The notes under the pieces were generated by a model, which was given only the letters and a program-made list of their open reading frames with translations, had not been told where the DNA came from and made no database searches. A stretch of 64,000 nt of DNA from Takakia lepidozioides. Lineage: Eukaryota > Streptophyta > Takakiopsida > Takakiales > Takakiaceae. Shown piece by piece: positions 34,440 to 46,449 of this stretch; positions within the stretch are counted from its first letter, which is position 1; each line of letters starts with the position of its first letter. The stretch is from NCBI GenBank assembly GCA_030704615.1, contig CM060733.1, positions 37,944,001-38,008,000 of the forward strand, in the 5' to 3' direction. The position numbers were made by a program, and so were the translations under genes.

Positions 34440-34563
34440 TTGTTGAGATGGAACGGTTCATCCAGCTGGATGTAAGGGGGTAGGAAGTTACAGCTCAGCA
34501 ATGCAGGGTATATACTCCTTTTTGGGAAAACTGCCAAAAGTTAGCTCGTCGTTTAAGGGTTAA
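34440..34563. repeat. L-type end of the large piggyBac-type element
   Basis: Read inward on the minus strand from TTAA, the end is CCCTTAAACGACGAGC, then a T-rich tract ending TTTTGGCAGTTTTCCC, then CCTACCCCCTTACATCCA. The left end of the small element at 45046 has CCCTTAA, its own arm and GC, then ATTTTTGACTTTTTGTCC, then CCTATCCCCATTCATCCA at about the same distance. The match defines the L end type. Confidence 0.7.
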
Positions 34564-37500
34564 TAAAATTAAAGTTTATGCGGCTATTCACGTAAATAAA
34601 AATGAAAAAGACAAAGAAGTGTGTCTTTGTGCGGCGCAGGCGGGCGGCGAGCGGGCCGCGCGGCCGCTGCGGGCGGGGCACTTCTTTCCGAAAACATTTC
34701 TGCGATATAAATTTCGCCTATAATTCACGGGAACATCTTTGGGAACATAAGGTACATGGGAGCGTAGCGGGGGAGTGTAAAATAAATGGTAAATAAAAAA
34801 CTAAAAATCGGCCAAAAGGCGTCGGCGGGCAGACTTAATTCCAATCATTGGCCGCACGTTGCCCGCACCCGCTCCTTAAACGGGTGGCAGGGCCTGGCGC
34901 CGGGCGCCTGACAGCGTGGCCCTAATTTGGGGTGCGCAAACGTGAGCATATCATTGTGGCCGGCGCTCATCGCGCATTTCCTCTCAGAGACCGTTGCTCG
35001 GATCGCTTGCCGTCTCGTCGTTGCTAGATCGCACTGCTCTCGAGCTTTTTGGCGATGGTGGCAGAAGATGAAGTGAGGACACAGGTAAAGTGGGGAAGTT
35101 GGAAGCCTGCAGAAAGGTCCTGTGGTGTGAGTCGTCTGGTGCGAGACTTGACGAGGGTCTGCGAGATGAATATTAATGGTGCGAGTCAGTGGCCTTTATG
35201 GTGCTTGTGGCTGCTAACTTTAGCGTTTGTTTGCGGAAAGCCCTAATTTGGCATCCATTGAGGAGTGAGGGAGTTTTTGAACATGGTTGATATTCAAAAC
35301 AAGTGGGCCCAGGAAAATCTTACCTGAGGATTCCTCGGAAATACGAAGGAAGAGTCGATTGGGAAGCCCAAATTAAAAAAACATTGGAAACTACCTATGT
35401 AGAACCACTTTTTGACGAAGCTATGTAGCACATCTTACACGCTTCTGTGTCAGGGACTCATGAGAGTTTGTACAGCGACACAGACCCCAAGTCCAGAGCT
35501 TTGAAGACTGAACTGTTGAATATAAATGCTCTCAACACTGGGCAAACAACAGCATGTGACTGAGAGCAACAGCAACAGCAACCAGCAGACCCTGGGCCCT
35601 GGGGTCAATTGTAGGTGCTAGTTTATGACTGGGAAGTTGCTGCAGTCGTAGAACGTCAACGAGCCGGGCCTGGCATCCCTCCCAGTGCTATGTAATTATC
35701 GCCTAACAATATCTGCCCTTGCGTAAGCATGCCACGCATCTTCCTACTTCATCTTTGTGCAGGTTTTGCACAACATTCTGTATACAAGTTAGTTGCAGGC
35801 CGACATACGCATGTGCCTACATCTTCCAAGTTCCCACACAATAATTCAACTTCCCCGACATTTTGTGCACAATGCTAATCTGATGCACGATTTTCCGAAC
35901 GAAAATGGTTGCGCACATCTTGCTGACTCGAATTCTGAGTACCAATTTGAATCTCGCTAACCCATGTCCAAAGCTGTTGCAACTTCCCCTTGAAACCGTG
36001 GAAGTACCTCCAAGCAGAAGGTAATATCAAAAAGTGACTAACCTTTTCCCACCAACAGGGCCCTCATCAGCACTGGAGTCTGGAAGAGACAGGGAGCTGC
36101 ATGGTGGGTACAGGAGAGCAGGTGGTCCCTGGGTCCAATGCTCCCAAGCCTGGGGTGCACATTATTTGCGAGGTACACCCAGCCATGAATGGGAGCTACA
36201 TCTCCTTGCCAATTTGGTACAATAGCACTGACAAAAACTGCGCCGCGCCACAGGAAGGAAGCAGGAACCCTGACAGGTGAAAGAAGCACTAGATTATGCA
36301 AGCTCTCTCGCAGACATCATTCTTCCTCCTTTCACAAAATTTATCACCATGCCCGCCTTCGCCTTCCAAGGTACCCACCAAGCAAAAACATCCAAGTGCA
36401 TTCCACAAAAACTCCCAAAGGTTGGTGAAGAGTGGGCCATGGCAAAATGGAAATGGTAGCACGTCCAGAATGCATTCAGTTCACGTTCTGCAGTCCGGAC
36501 TTGCACAAGAGTTTATGTTATCAGAATGTGGAATTGTGTAAGTGCGCACATTCAATATTCACGTGCTTGGACGTGCAGCCTGTCGTCCCCCACTGCACTG
36601 CTGCTGCTCTACCTATTCTCTGTTTTATCTTTTATGTTTGAGGGCAGCTCAACTGCCCACCCAATATTTCCCTTTCATTATTTCATTTCATTACACCGGA
36701 TGCAACTTCTCCCCACTTTAGACTTCTTTGTCGGGTCCCTACAGTTTTTTAGTTTAGAAGGATTCACTTTTTGGGCACTTTGAGATTTCATGGGGAGTAT
36801 TAAATTGCAGCAGGCTCAGTTTGAAAGGATCCGGATATAGCACATGTGTTTTGGGGATAAGTTAACCCTGTATTACAAGCCTTACTATTCTCTACCCCAG
36901 GGTTCTTCCCTGCTGGAAGGTTTTCATCAGGTACCCAGTTGAACGCTCTTTCGACATTCAAATGAGGGATGTTGAAGATGGTAGCGAAGATCTGGGCACA
37001 ATATTGCGGAAGGACTCCATGAATGTGTATGAATGCAGCTTTTGGAAGTAGCAAGCGTTGCAATCTAATAACAGTTTTGTGGCACCACAACATGTGACAG
37101 ATTTATTCTCCCATCCGTGATATGGAGGGGAGGCGAGGAGAGGACGCCCTTCTCATTTTTCGATAAGATCGAGATGAAAACAGTTTCAGAAACGGTATTG
37201 ATTCTAATGAAGTTTGCGCACGATGTGCTGCTGCCCTAAGGCGGCTCAGTCAAATTTATCTCGGCCAAGTGCCAAGGATAGTATATAGGTATTCGGCCAG
37301 TCCTGTGTCCATACACTTGATTCATTCATTCATGCGGACTCATGAGGACACAAGCGTCAATGAATCCTGACCACATGGTACTAAATCCAAATAACTGCAG
37401 ATTCTATCTGAATCAAGTTAAGCTTCATTATGATACCGGGGCCGCCTTTACCCTCACTAATTTCCCACACTGGGTGGAATTTGTTGCGTGGTTTAACTTC

Positions 37501-38660
37501 ACTTCACAAAGTGCAGACTGCAGACTACCTATTCAAGAGGATCTGATATAAATAGTTAGAGTGCCTCCACCACCGCTAAAGAAGACCAATGGTGGTCGAC
37601 CCGGCCATACGAGATCATGAATAAACCTGAAAGCATCATTGCCTATATAAAGCGAGGGAGATTTGCGAAATGTTGATTTCGAAGGAGGCAAACTCTGAAC
37701 GTGGCGACGTGATCGTGGAATCCAAACATCACTGTGTTGTATGGCAGATTGGAATATTTTGGTGGCCAGAAATGGGTACATCTATTTAAGCAAAAACCCA
37801 CTTTATTGAGTGTTGTTTTCAAGTTTGCATGCAGCTTTGAGGCTTCTGCAGATTGATCTCAAGCATTCCAACGTCCAGATTCAGCTGACTACATGCAGAT
37901 AAACTTTGGCTCGTCTGTTGTTGCAGGTTGATTTTCCACCTTTCAATTTTCAAACCAACGCTAAACTTACCCTCCACGGACCACCGTTCCTTCAAGCAAG
38001 GGTCAGCTTTGGCTTTGAATGATCTCGAAGGCGGCAGAAACTCAAACTACTGGTTCATAAAGGGTCTTGGAGGCATGGTCTTCAAGTAGCAGAAGCCAAA
38101 CTTCCATTATCCACACCACAAAGTTCCTTCTATTATGATGACCAACACTTATTACTAACTGGAATATTTTCCTGCAGATCAACCCTCGATTTATGAGTGG
38201 AGGAGAGAGGACATAAACAAGAGTATAAAGATGCAGCAGGGTGCTAGTTAATGGAAGCAGCACTACGTGGTCCCAGGCGCCGGGATCGTGGGATCTTCTT
38301 CTCGCACTCTTCCCAACACTCTTCTGCCATGCAAACCCTCCCTTGTTTTCCCTCCAAACAAAAACACCACCATCGCAATACAAACCAATACAAACGCAAA
38401 CACTCTATATGTTAAGATCAGTAGTGAGCCCGCCCCCAGAGTTTGACCAGCGCGGTCTCCAACACTTGGGATACACACTAGATTCACTAGTGTCAGCGCT
38501 CTGCCCCTCTCTTTCTCTCACACGCAGCACTGAGCAGTGTGTGTCTGCACTAATCCCCTCCCTCCATCGCCATTCATTCCTGCTCCTCCTCCCTCGCTGC
38601 TCGCTCCGAACAAGACGACCCACTCCCTCTCTCGCTCACTAATTCTCGCACGCGTCATTA
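34564..38660. other. Long stretch without a recognised gene
   Basis: A GC-rich patch (34610-34690) lies just outside the large element. An ATG followed ten codons later by CAGGTAAAG (35055-35090: MVAEDEVRTQ then a splice-donor word) could be a first exon, but no continuation was found. Frames on either strand at 36038-36301 and 36800-37093 show no known motif. Nothing else stands out. Confidence 0.45.
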
Positions 38661-38679
38661 CTCCCTAATGTCAGCCAGT

Positions 38680-38795
38680 AACCAATGCACAACAAGCGAT
38701 AACCAGGCCACTAACCAAGTCACTAACCAGTACACTAACCAACCAAGCCACTAACCAAGCGACTAACCAAGCGACTAATGCAGTCGTACCGAACA
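38680..38795 (+). repeat. CACTAACCAAG tandem array
   Basis: A 12-base unit, CACTAACCAAGC with variants at the second to fourth base, is repeated about seven times. The open frame across it on the minus strand (repeated WLVAWLVAWLV) is produced by the repeat. Confidence 0.85.
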
Positions 38796-39454
38796 AACCG
38801 GCGAGATCTCCACCAACCGGCGTTCGCAGCGCTTTTCCGACAATGTGAGTCACTAACCCCAGTCACTGTTGAAGCTGGTTAGGTTAGGTTATTAGGTCAG
38901 CCGCTATATTTGACCACCCCTATATTTAGCTGCTAAGAGAATCGTGAACTTATTAGCGGAGCCCAGTTAGTTCTCATGTTGGTTAAGGTCGGGGGTATTT
39001 GTAAATAATCCTTCTGTATTTATTAATATATTCAAATAATTTCCATAAAATATCGTTTTGTTTTGTTTCTTTTGTTTTTCCGCAAACGGGACGGGGCCAA
39101 ATACTTTACTAATGAGAAGGTAGAGTGTGGAAATAATGATATATTGAACGAAATATCAATATTAGTTTTACGGAAACAGAAAATAGGCGAAAAATAATTA
39201 ATAATGAGGCGAAATAAAGGGGTAGGCGATAACAGTGGCGATGCAGAGGGCTATGGGAAAGGGGCGCCAGAACCCGGGGAAATGACGGGTGGCAGGGCGA
39301 CATCACGAAAAGGCGCGCCGGGGGGCGGACCCAGGGAAAGGACGGGTGGCAGGGGGGCTGGGTGGCGTGTGCCCGCCTCAGGCCACCCGCACGAACGTAC
39401 GTACATGGATGGGCATGGATGGGGGCATGCGCATGGCGCCCCATGGCAAACCCT

Positions 39455-40118
39455 GGTTGAGGGCGGTGTAAAAGGGAGAGAGGGAGGGAGTCGTCGTCTT
39501 CGGTGCGCTGCCGCAATCCCTCTCGCATCTCTCCATCGCATCGCTGCTCTCTGCGCGCGATTGGGCTGACTCCGAGTCCCGTGCAGATCTTGGCTGAGTT
39601 TTCTTTGTGGGTTATGTGCAGTGTCGTAATCTTTGTACTTTTAATCTTCAAATCTTCGTCTGGCAGTCGGGTTCTTGTAAGCAGTGCTCTCGTGTCTCTT
39701 CTCTTCGCTTGTCTTTCCTAGTAACTCTGTTCTGGACCATTGACTCTCGCTCAGGCTTGCCTTCCGGAGTTTTCATTTGTATTTGTCCAATTTATGTTGT
39801 GGCTTGTGACTGTCTGCATCTTTGTATATTGTTAGTTTGTGTCTCCGAGGCTTGTTATCGAGGTCTGGCTGTTGTTTTCTTGTAAGGCTCATTGCAGTGC
39901 GTTGTCTGTTCTCCACTCTTGAGCACTTGTATTTTTATTTTTTTCTGTATATCTGTCTGGGCCTGCTTTTGTTGCTTCTGGGTTGGGTATTGCATTTGTA
40001 CATGGGTTCTCTCTTCTTTGGAAGCGCATACGTTGGACGTCCGTGATTATAGCTTCAGAGACGGGTTTCAATTTCAGAGATACGCAGTCCTAACAGCCTG
40101 GAGACTGAGAGAAGCAAG
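39455..40118 (+). promoter_or_regulatory. Likely promoter and leader of the LBD gene
   Basis: A GC-rich tract (39260-39480) with GTGTAAAAGGGAGAG at about 39466 passes into a pyrimidine-rich, ATG-poor region leading to the start codon at 40119. No strong TATA box is present. The transcript start is not determined. Confidence 0.35.
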
Positions 40119-41393
40119 ATGCCGGGGTCAGGGATGTCACCGTGCGCGGCATGCAAGCTGCTGCGTAGGAGGTGTGCCAGAGACTGTGTTTTTGCGCCCT
40201 ACTTCCCGCCCGATGAGCCTCAAAAGTTTGCCAATGTCCACAAAGTGTTTGGGGCTTCCAATGTCAACAAAATGCTGCAGGTACAACTTGTGCTCCTCGT
40301 CAATCTATCCGTTTCTTTGTCTCCCACCTCACGTCCGCTGCAGTATGTATTTACTTGTGGCGTTGCAGATAGAGCTGTCACTCTAAAGCGTAGGCTTGAC
40401 GAGTTTTTAGAGAACCTGCAGTCTTTCTCACTTCCAACTTTATACCAGATTTTAGTACATCTCCAGACGCGGGAAGTTGACGTACCAGCTGCCTTTGTGG
40501 GAGGCCCTGTACGCTTTCTTGTTCCAATCAATTGAGAGGTAGTCCTCCAACAGTCAGCCAGGTTACCATTACACGACATCTTTTGAATGCTGCAATGTGG
40601 CTCCTGAGGCCAGACCCTGGGTCATATCGTAGCTGTAGCAATCTTCTCAGCATGTGGGAGACTTCTGCTGGACATCAGTGTGTGATTCAAACGTAATAGC
40701 TGGGTTTTCAATCCTCAATTGCTTCCATACCGTCTGGAGATCTCTGTACCTCTAGTCTGAAACGTTGTCTGTTGCTAGCAATGGAACGAGTTCTTACTAG
40801 CTGTCTACCCTCCCCCATAAGGCTTCTTCTATACATTTCTTTGGTTACATATCATGGTCTCGTGGACGTTGGCATGAGGCGGTTTAAGACCTTCATTGCA
40901 AGTGCTTGAAAGCACATGAGGATCTCCTGTTCCAGCAATTGTATCATCTGATAGTGCAGAATTTCAGCCTTTGTATTAATTTTTCTTAATGTGAATCCGA
41001 GGACTTCCATGGCTCAGTATCCTTCGAAATTTATTCATGACCTTTCCAATGAAACAGGACCTTCCATTGCATCAAAGAGGAGACGCCGTGAGCTCCATGG
41101 TCTACGAGGCTGATGCGCGTGTACGCGACCCAGTCTACGGGTGTGTGGGCGCCATTTCCTCGTTGCAACAGCAGGTGGCGCAGTTGCAGACACAATTAGC
41201 TGTGGCGAACGCTGAGATTGTGTGCATGCGGATGCATCAGGCTCATGTCGTCTCAAACGCTGTGAAGAGCATGCAGATGATGCCCGGAACTTCCCCCCCC
41301 TTCCAGCCGCCATCGCCCGAGCTTCACCATCACTACAAGCCTGCAATTTCATGCATGGATTCGTTAGAGCTTGGGGAGCCACTTTGGACGTGA
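40119..41393 (+). CDS. LOB-domain transcription factor, class I
   Basis: Two exons, 40119-40280 and 41058-41393, encode 165 residues. The first exon holds the zinc-binding C block CAACKLLRRRCARDC (Cx2Cx6Cx3C), the FAPYFPP segment, and the GAS block FANVHKVFGASNVNKMLQ. The intron falls right after KMLQ, the conserved LBD position. The second exon opens with DLPLHQRGDAVSSMVYEA, then RVRDPVYGCVGAISSLQQQ and the leucine-zipper-like coil VAQLQTQLAVANAE, which marks class I. These proteins bind DNA in the nucleus and act in organ boundaries and growth. The C-terminal tail (PPFQPPSPELHHHYKP) is short and unrecognised. No break is visible. The family member cannot be named. Confidence 0.93.
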
Positions 41394-43940
41394 TGATGGC
41401 ACATGGACACTGGGACCTTCTTCCCTGTAGTGGCGGGGCAGCCCACAGGGAAAGGTTCTTGGGGGATGGAGGGCCAAATTCCTCTCATCTTCCAGTATTC
41501 TCTTGCTAGGTTTCAAAGAATCAGAAGCTTCCCTCCCATCTGTATTTTGACCCTTCCATTCCTGTTTTTTCTGAGGAAGATGGGCAAGCGGGGGCGGAGC
41601 CAAGGGCAAACTTGTCTCCAGACTGCGACGAGTGTGTATGGCACGGCAAGAGAACCGGGGCTCAACCCTCTCCCTCTTGTCTGCCTTCAACATTCTGTCA
41701 AGACGCCCGGACTGCGAGGGACCTGTAGAGATACAATAGACCCGGCAGACCTGTGGCGGACGCAGTTGAGAGAGCACCCTTATATGTACATGTGATTTAC
41801 TTGCATTGCGAGCGCTAGATGGGGAAGACATTGTTTCTCGGTCCTGGGATTAGCTGCTAACCTAGACATTTTTCGGGTTAGCCTCTAACCCCAGGTTTAT
41901 GATTGAATTGCTAGCGTTCATCATAGTCTTCTATCACTCCATTACTCAACTCTGGTTTTGCACTGCTTCTGCGTTGCCTTTGTTGGCACACCCAATAAAT
42001 GAGCGCAGGTGTGTCCTCTTCTTTGTGCAATCCCTCCTCGTTGTTGCTCTGCACCTGCTTGCACGCCATCTTACTTCCTTTGTGCACGATTGAACATTGG
42101 CCAGTACGGATCTCTAGCTCTCTTGCTTTCATCTTGCATGGGTATGACATTCGACTTCCATGCTGCTCGTCAGCTCTCTGTTTCCTTTGACTCTCTCTCT
42201 CGCTAGCACCACAGGCGGGTACTATCGGTTTGGAGAGGTAATATACTTGTGACGAAGCTAGTCCCCCTCTCCGAGCTTCCTACGAAGCTTCCCACTTCGA
42301 TTTCTCCGGTTTTCTTTGTATAAAGCAGTTTGCATCGGGACTGATTTTTTTCCCAATAGAAGAGGCCGTATCTCGATTCACAATGAGGCCTCACACCGGC
42401 AAATAAGACGGGCTGGCTGTGGCTTCGGTGAATAAAAATGTGTACCTTTTCGGATTGTCTGCGTTTGTAAAGAGAGAGGAGGATATCGTGAGATTACTTA
42501 CAAGTCTGGCAGTCATCAACACTGAAACAGTGATCAAACGTGCTTCTATTGAAACCTCAATATACTGATCATAGTCTTCGCAGTCACGCTTGCATTTAGT
42601 GTTTCAGGTTTAATATCTGTGAAGTTCGAGAACTGTTGCAGATCAGCTGTGCCTAAAAGCAATCCCATTTGAGCCTTGGGATTCAGACAGGGCTGGTAAC
42701 AGGAATCGGGACAAATTGCTACGTGACTCAAATCTTGTATGTTACTAGGCTTCCAATTCAATCATACTCGATAAACCTTCCTAATTGTTTGCCGCCACAC
42801 TGCGCCCTTGTCATCTCCTCGTATTCATGATGTCTTGTGTATAGCCCTGGAAAGCTATATTTTTAGTCGACCATCCTCTTGCAGTTTTCAATAACCCATG
42901 CGTACGCTTGTACAAAGCTTGTTGCCCTCACTTTGATATCTACAAGATGTATCTTGATCATAAAAACCAAAAGGAACTGTGAGGATCACATCAATCCCCA
43001 GAGCTAGCATCATTGTTTTTCGGAAGTCTAGACGGGGTTATATACATCAGTCACGTCAAGATTGGTCGCATCGACCTTTGCTTTCACTGGCCGCGAGGAA
43101 GTCTGATATATACCAGATTTCTAGAGGACAACTTCCTGATGCATGCATCGCGGAGCATCAGTAGGAACGAAGAGATTGGCAGGGAACATCTCCCACATAT
43201 TTCGTAGTGCCACTTGTCCACATCTAACCTCCAACAAAATTCTGGTTCCGCTGCTGCCTCGGTCCTAATCGAAACTCAGTGATAAGGCAGTCTACTCACA
43301 GTCAGTTATAGTATAGAGCATTGAGTATATGTAGAGGGTGTCACATTGTTTCTCTGGGATCTGGAGGCCGGGGTCGATAGGATTGATATCGATCCGTTCT
43401 CCGCCATGAAGCCTATCCAGCTTCTGCTGCTCCCCATGTGCATGTTCCTACAAACAAGCAAACGCTTAAAAGGCAGGATGATCAGGGCCAGCATTGGCCC
43501 TTTCACAAGCCATCAACATCGTAATTCTTTCAAAAGACAAGCCACACCGGCAGATGCATCGTCTCCATCCCCGAGACTACCGAGAGGTTCCGCTTGTCAG
43601 AGATTTGTACAACATGGCTTTGCAATGTCTCGCCCGATTCTTTGCTCGCACGGATGCTTCATCGTCTCTCCCGATCTTTGAAACCCTCAAACCCTAGTTC
43701 CAACTCGCGGTCGAGCAGTGTTAGGCCCCATGTGCCATCGTCATGGTGGCCCACATGTATGGCATCGTGCCACGGTGGGGCCATGACATGACCCCATGAC
43801 TATGATGTGAAAATAGCATAAGGATAAAGATATCGTGGGACCAGACAAGCCGTTGGCCTAACGAGAATGGAGCTCTAGACCCCGTGTTTTGAATGAGCCT
43901 CCATTTCCCCCTTTCCGAGCACGAGGCACACCGGGGGGAA
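41394..43940. other. LBD 3' flank and intergenic DNA
   Basis: The start of this stretch should include the LBD 3' untranslated region. Frames of 60-155 codons occur on both strands but overlap each other and show no known motif. No terminal repeats were found. Confidence 0.45.
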
Positions 43941-43942
43941 TA

Positions 43943-44016
43943 GGGCCATAGGGGATTGAACCCGACACCACCGGCGAATGCACGGGATAGCAAACTACTG
44001 GGCCACGTGCGCAGTA
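43943..44016 (-). repeat. tRNA-like short element (SINE-like)
   Basis: The minus strand has an A-box-like TGGCCCAGTAGTTTGCT and, about 35 bases on, a B-box-like GGGTTCAATCCCC, in tRNA order. No full cloverleaf with paired acceptor stem is seen. A related A-box word, TGGCCCAGTGATTAGGGCA, occurs at 53948-53966. Confidence 0.5.
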
Positions 44017-44452
44017 AAATAGATAATATAACTAATATAAAATAAATACAACTAAGCCTCTGGCATGTAAGGGATCCATGTGTGCATGACGGACATCAAT
44101 GATGGCCATCTATGTGATGTCTGTTGATGACCATAAATAATTTTTTCCTATATATCTATAACACGGCGAGATAAATCACTTCAAACAAAAAAAATCCCCT
44201 CAAATAAACTCAATAAAACTAACCCAGGGCCTCTGTCCCCTGTTCATTAAAAAAAGAAAAAGAAAAAAATCACTTCATAGAATGTCATTTCTATTCATTT
44301 GAAGATGGTTCAGGTTCCAAATTTACTTTTTCTGATGGAGAGCCCTGTAGCATGTGGGCCTCACATTATATACTCTCTCATGGAGCCCTCTAAAAGGGGC
44401 CATCGCCACATCCTGCTTCTAGAAAGCTCTAGAACTAGGAGTTGTTGGAAAA

Positions 44453-44786
44453 CCAATGGCGTATGGTGGGGCTAAGTATTGAACCTAGGACCTTCCCCAT
44501 TCCGGTGGGGTGCTCTAGCACTGAGCTACCCATCCCGTTCTGTGTTCTGTTCTTTAAGTGCCGTGCAAGGGCTCAAGGCATAGCCCTTATAAGCTAATGC
44601 CCACCCATTCTTACCACCACCCCAACCTTGGCTCTGATACCATGTTGGAAAACCACTGGCGTATGGTCAGGCTAGGGATTGATCCTAGGCCCTCCCCCAT
44701 TCGGGTGGGGTGTTCTACTACTGAGCTACCCGTCCCGTTCTGTTCTCAAAGTGCCGCGCAAGGGCTATAACCTTGACACTCCAACA
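44453..44786 (-). mobile_element. TRIM-like LTR pair with tRNA-like core
   Basis: Two copies of a roughly 120-144 base repeat start TGTTGGAAAACCA at 44453 and 44643. The right copy ends CCAACA at 44786, so it has TG...CA ends. Directly left of it, TGGTATCAGAGCC on the minus strand (44630-44642) is an initiator-Met tRNA primer site, as in terminal-repeat retrotransposons in miniature. Each repeat contains, on the minus strand, GGTAGCTCAGTRSTAGARCA (A box) and, 35 bases on, a B-box-like TCCTAGGTTCAAT or GCCTAGGATCAATCCC. The left copy's inner boundary is diverged, and no target duplication is clear. There is no coding capacity. Confidence 0.6.
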
Positions 44787-45045
44787 AGGCCCACTTCCTA
44801 CTTCTATGCTCGCCTCTATGTGTGCCGTCACATTTCACCCACTCCAACATCCGTGCCCTCCCTCCCCATTGGCTGCTCCAATGCTCTCCCTTTTTTCGAC
44901 CTTCACGAACAGCCCCTCAAAGGATTTGGGAGCCTTATTTATTTTATATAATAATAAAAATAAGGTATAGAGTTGTCCCACACTAGTAGTATGCTGGCAT
45001 GGCCTTCTTTATTTTTATTTCTCTATATTTTAATTTTAATTTTAA

Positions 45046-46062
45046 CCCTTAATCTCCCAAGCCCATTTTTGACTTTTTGTCCATTTTTGGTACCCTGAAA
45101 GACTAAAATGCCCATAGCTACCTATCCCCATTCATCCACAGGTCTCAAGGGGACAACATTGTGCCTAACTTGGTTACGCATAACAAATTTGGCAGGATTT
45201 CACCGTGGAAATAAGAATATTATAATGTATTTGTGGACCTGGAATTTGAGCTCCCACACAATAGTCCCACAAAATTATGGTTTGACCAGTGCAAATTGTG
45301 GCTTTTTAGAATTTGCATCCCTTGGAGACCCATAAATTACAATGGAGTGATGAATGACTATCTCCTTGCCAAATTTCAGGGCCATTTGAGGTTTTTTTCT
45401 GTGGGCTGTTTTGTATGGGTGTACCTACATGGGGGTGTAAAAGGTGAAATATTGTACGGTGATAGGAGCCTCCAAAGGAGGTGCAATGGTTTTTAACTTC
45501 TAGAAGAACGGTGCTGGTAGATTTGTGGGTGCCATGCCAATGCCCCACAATCTAAAACATTTGAACAATTGGGCAAATTGTGTGAAAATTTTTGGGCCCC
45601 CCGTGCAATATTGTCTGGGCTCATGTGGGATTTTCCGGTAAAATATTCCATTTCTAGGGGGCCACGTGCCACCGTCCCCCCCTCTGCCACCCCATGATCA
45701 ATTTACCCTACTCACCCTCGTGAGGCGAGTACCCGACAACTGCAGAGGCGACGTGTCGCTACCAGCCCACCCTAAAAATGAATTCTTACCCTAACCTGGG
45801 ACTTGCTGCCGACTAGGGCAGGTACCGGCCACCTGTCCAGTCAACTCAAGAAACCCAGCCCGTTTTGAGCAGTGCTGGCCGGTGAAAATTCGCCCAGGCC
45901 ACAGTTTTTATTTTATTTTATTTAAAAAAAAAGGAGAGGCTTCGTAAGAGGGAGAGCTACATTTCTCGTTCAGACATCATCCCCTCCCGAGAGCATCTGC
46001 AGATGCTGTGGTGAATCTCCCAAAGCAAGCTACGCGATTCGGGTCGCTTGGGAGATTAAGGG
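45046..46062. mobile_element. Non-autonomous piggyBac-type element
   Basis: TTAA stands at 45042-45045 and 46063-46066. The terminal inverted repeat CCCTTAATCTCCCAAGC is a perfect 17 of 17 match (45046-45062 and 46046-46062). The left end (L type) continues with T-rich sequence and CCTATCCCCATTCATCCA. The right end (R type) continues inward with GACCCGAATCG, a partial complement of the arm, a 16-base palindrome AGCATCTGCAGATGCT, and GTCTGAACGAGAAATGT. The 1017-base interior has no transposase, so it would depend on one supplied elsewhere. Confidence 0.9.
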
Positions 46063-46449
46063 TTAAGCCACGAATTTACTGAAATAAAAACTCCAATTGG
46101 CCATAAGGCAGATAACTTACGTGATGTTTTCAGATACTTTTCACCACTTATTTCAGACTTGAAGAAAATATTGGAAAAAATGAACTAGGCGTTACACAAT
46201 GGGAGCCCTAGGCCCCGGGCTTACAGAGTCTGAAAATGCCATTTTTCTCACTGAATCATTGGTAGAAAGTGTAACATCGAAAAATGAATCTGAGATATTT
46301 TGTAATGTTTTACTTTCATCTTTTAATAAGTCATGTGGTAGAACAGATGTTCATTAAGTTTTAGGTGTCGGTGTGAACCAAACCGAGTTTTAAGTTGTTT
46401 TGAATTAGGGCTCCAAGATTGCTTCAGAGATTTCATTTGCAAAATTTTT

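Larger units (their letters stand above)
11899..34559 (+). mobile_element. Candidate 22.7-kb piggyBac-type transposon
   Basis: TTAA stands outside both ends (11895-11898 and 34560-34563), the hallmark target of piggyBac elements. The ends are inverted repeats: the left reads CCCCTAAACGACGA and the right, on the minus strand, CCCTTAAACGACGA (13 of 14 match). The left end is of the R type and the right end of the L type defined by the small element at 45046-46062, and homology runs roughly 100 bases inward at each end. The unit contains a piggyBac transposase near its L end, a SWIM-type gene relic and a ParB/methyltransferase-like gene. A 6.97-kb chromovirus is nested in it, so the original size would be about 15.7 kb. 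Confidence 0.7.

Noticed and set aside
36038-37093. Minus-strand frames of 87 and 97 codons
   Set aside because: No recognisable domain, and no neighbouring exons in compatible phase were found.
38671-38853. Minus-strand frame with repeated WLVAWLVAWLV
   Set aside because: It is a translation of the 12-base tandem repeat, not a protein.
44453-44786. Cassandra-type 5S RNA sequence in the LTRs
   Set aside because: The core does not resemble 5S RNA; the A and B boxes are of tRNA type.
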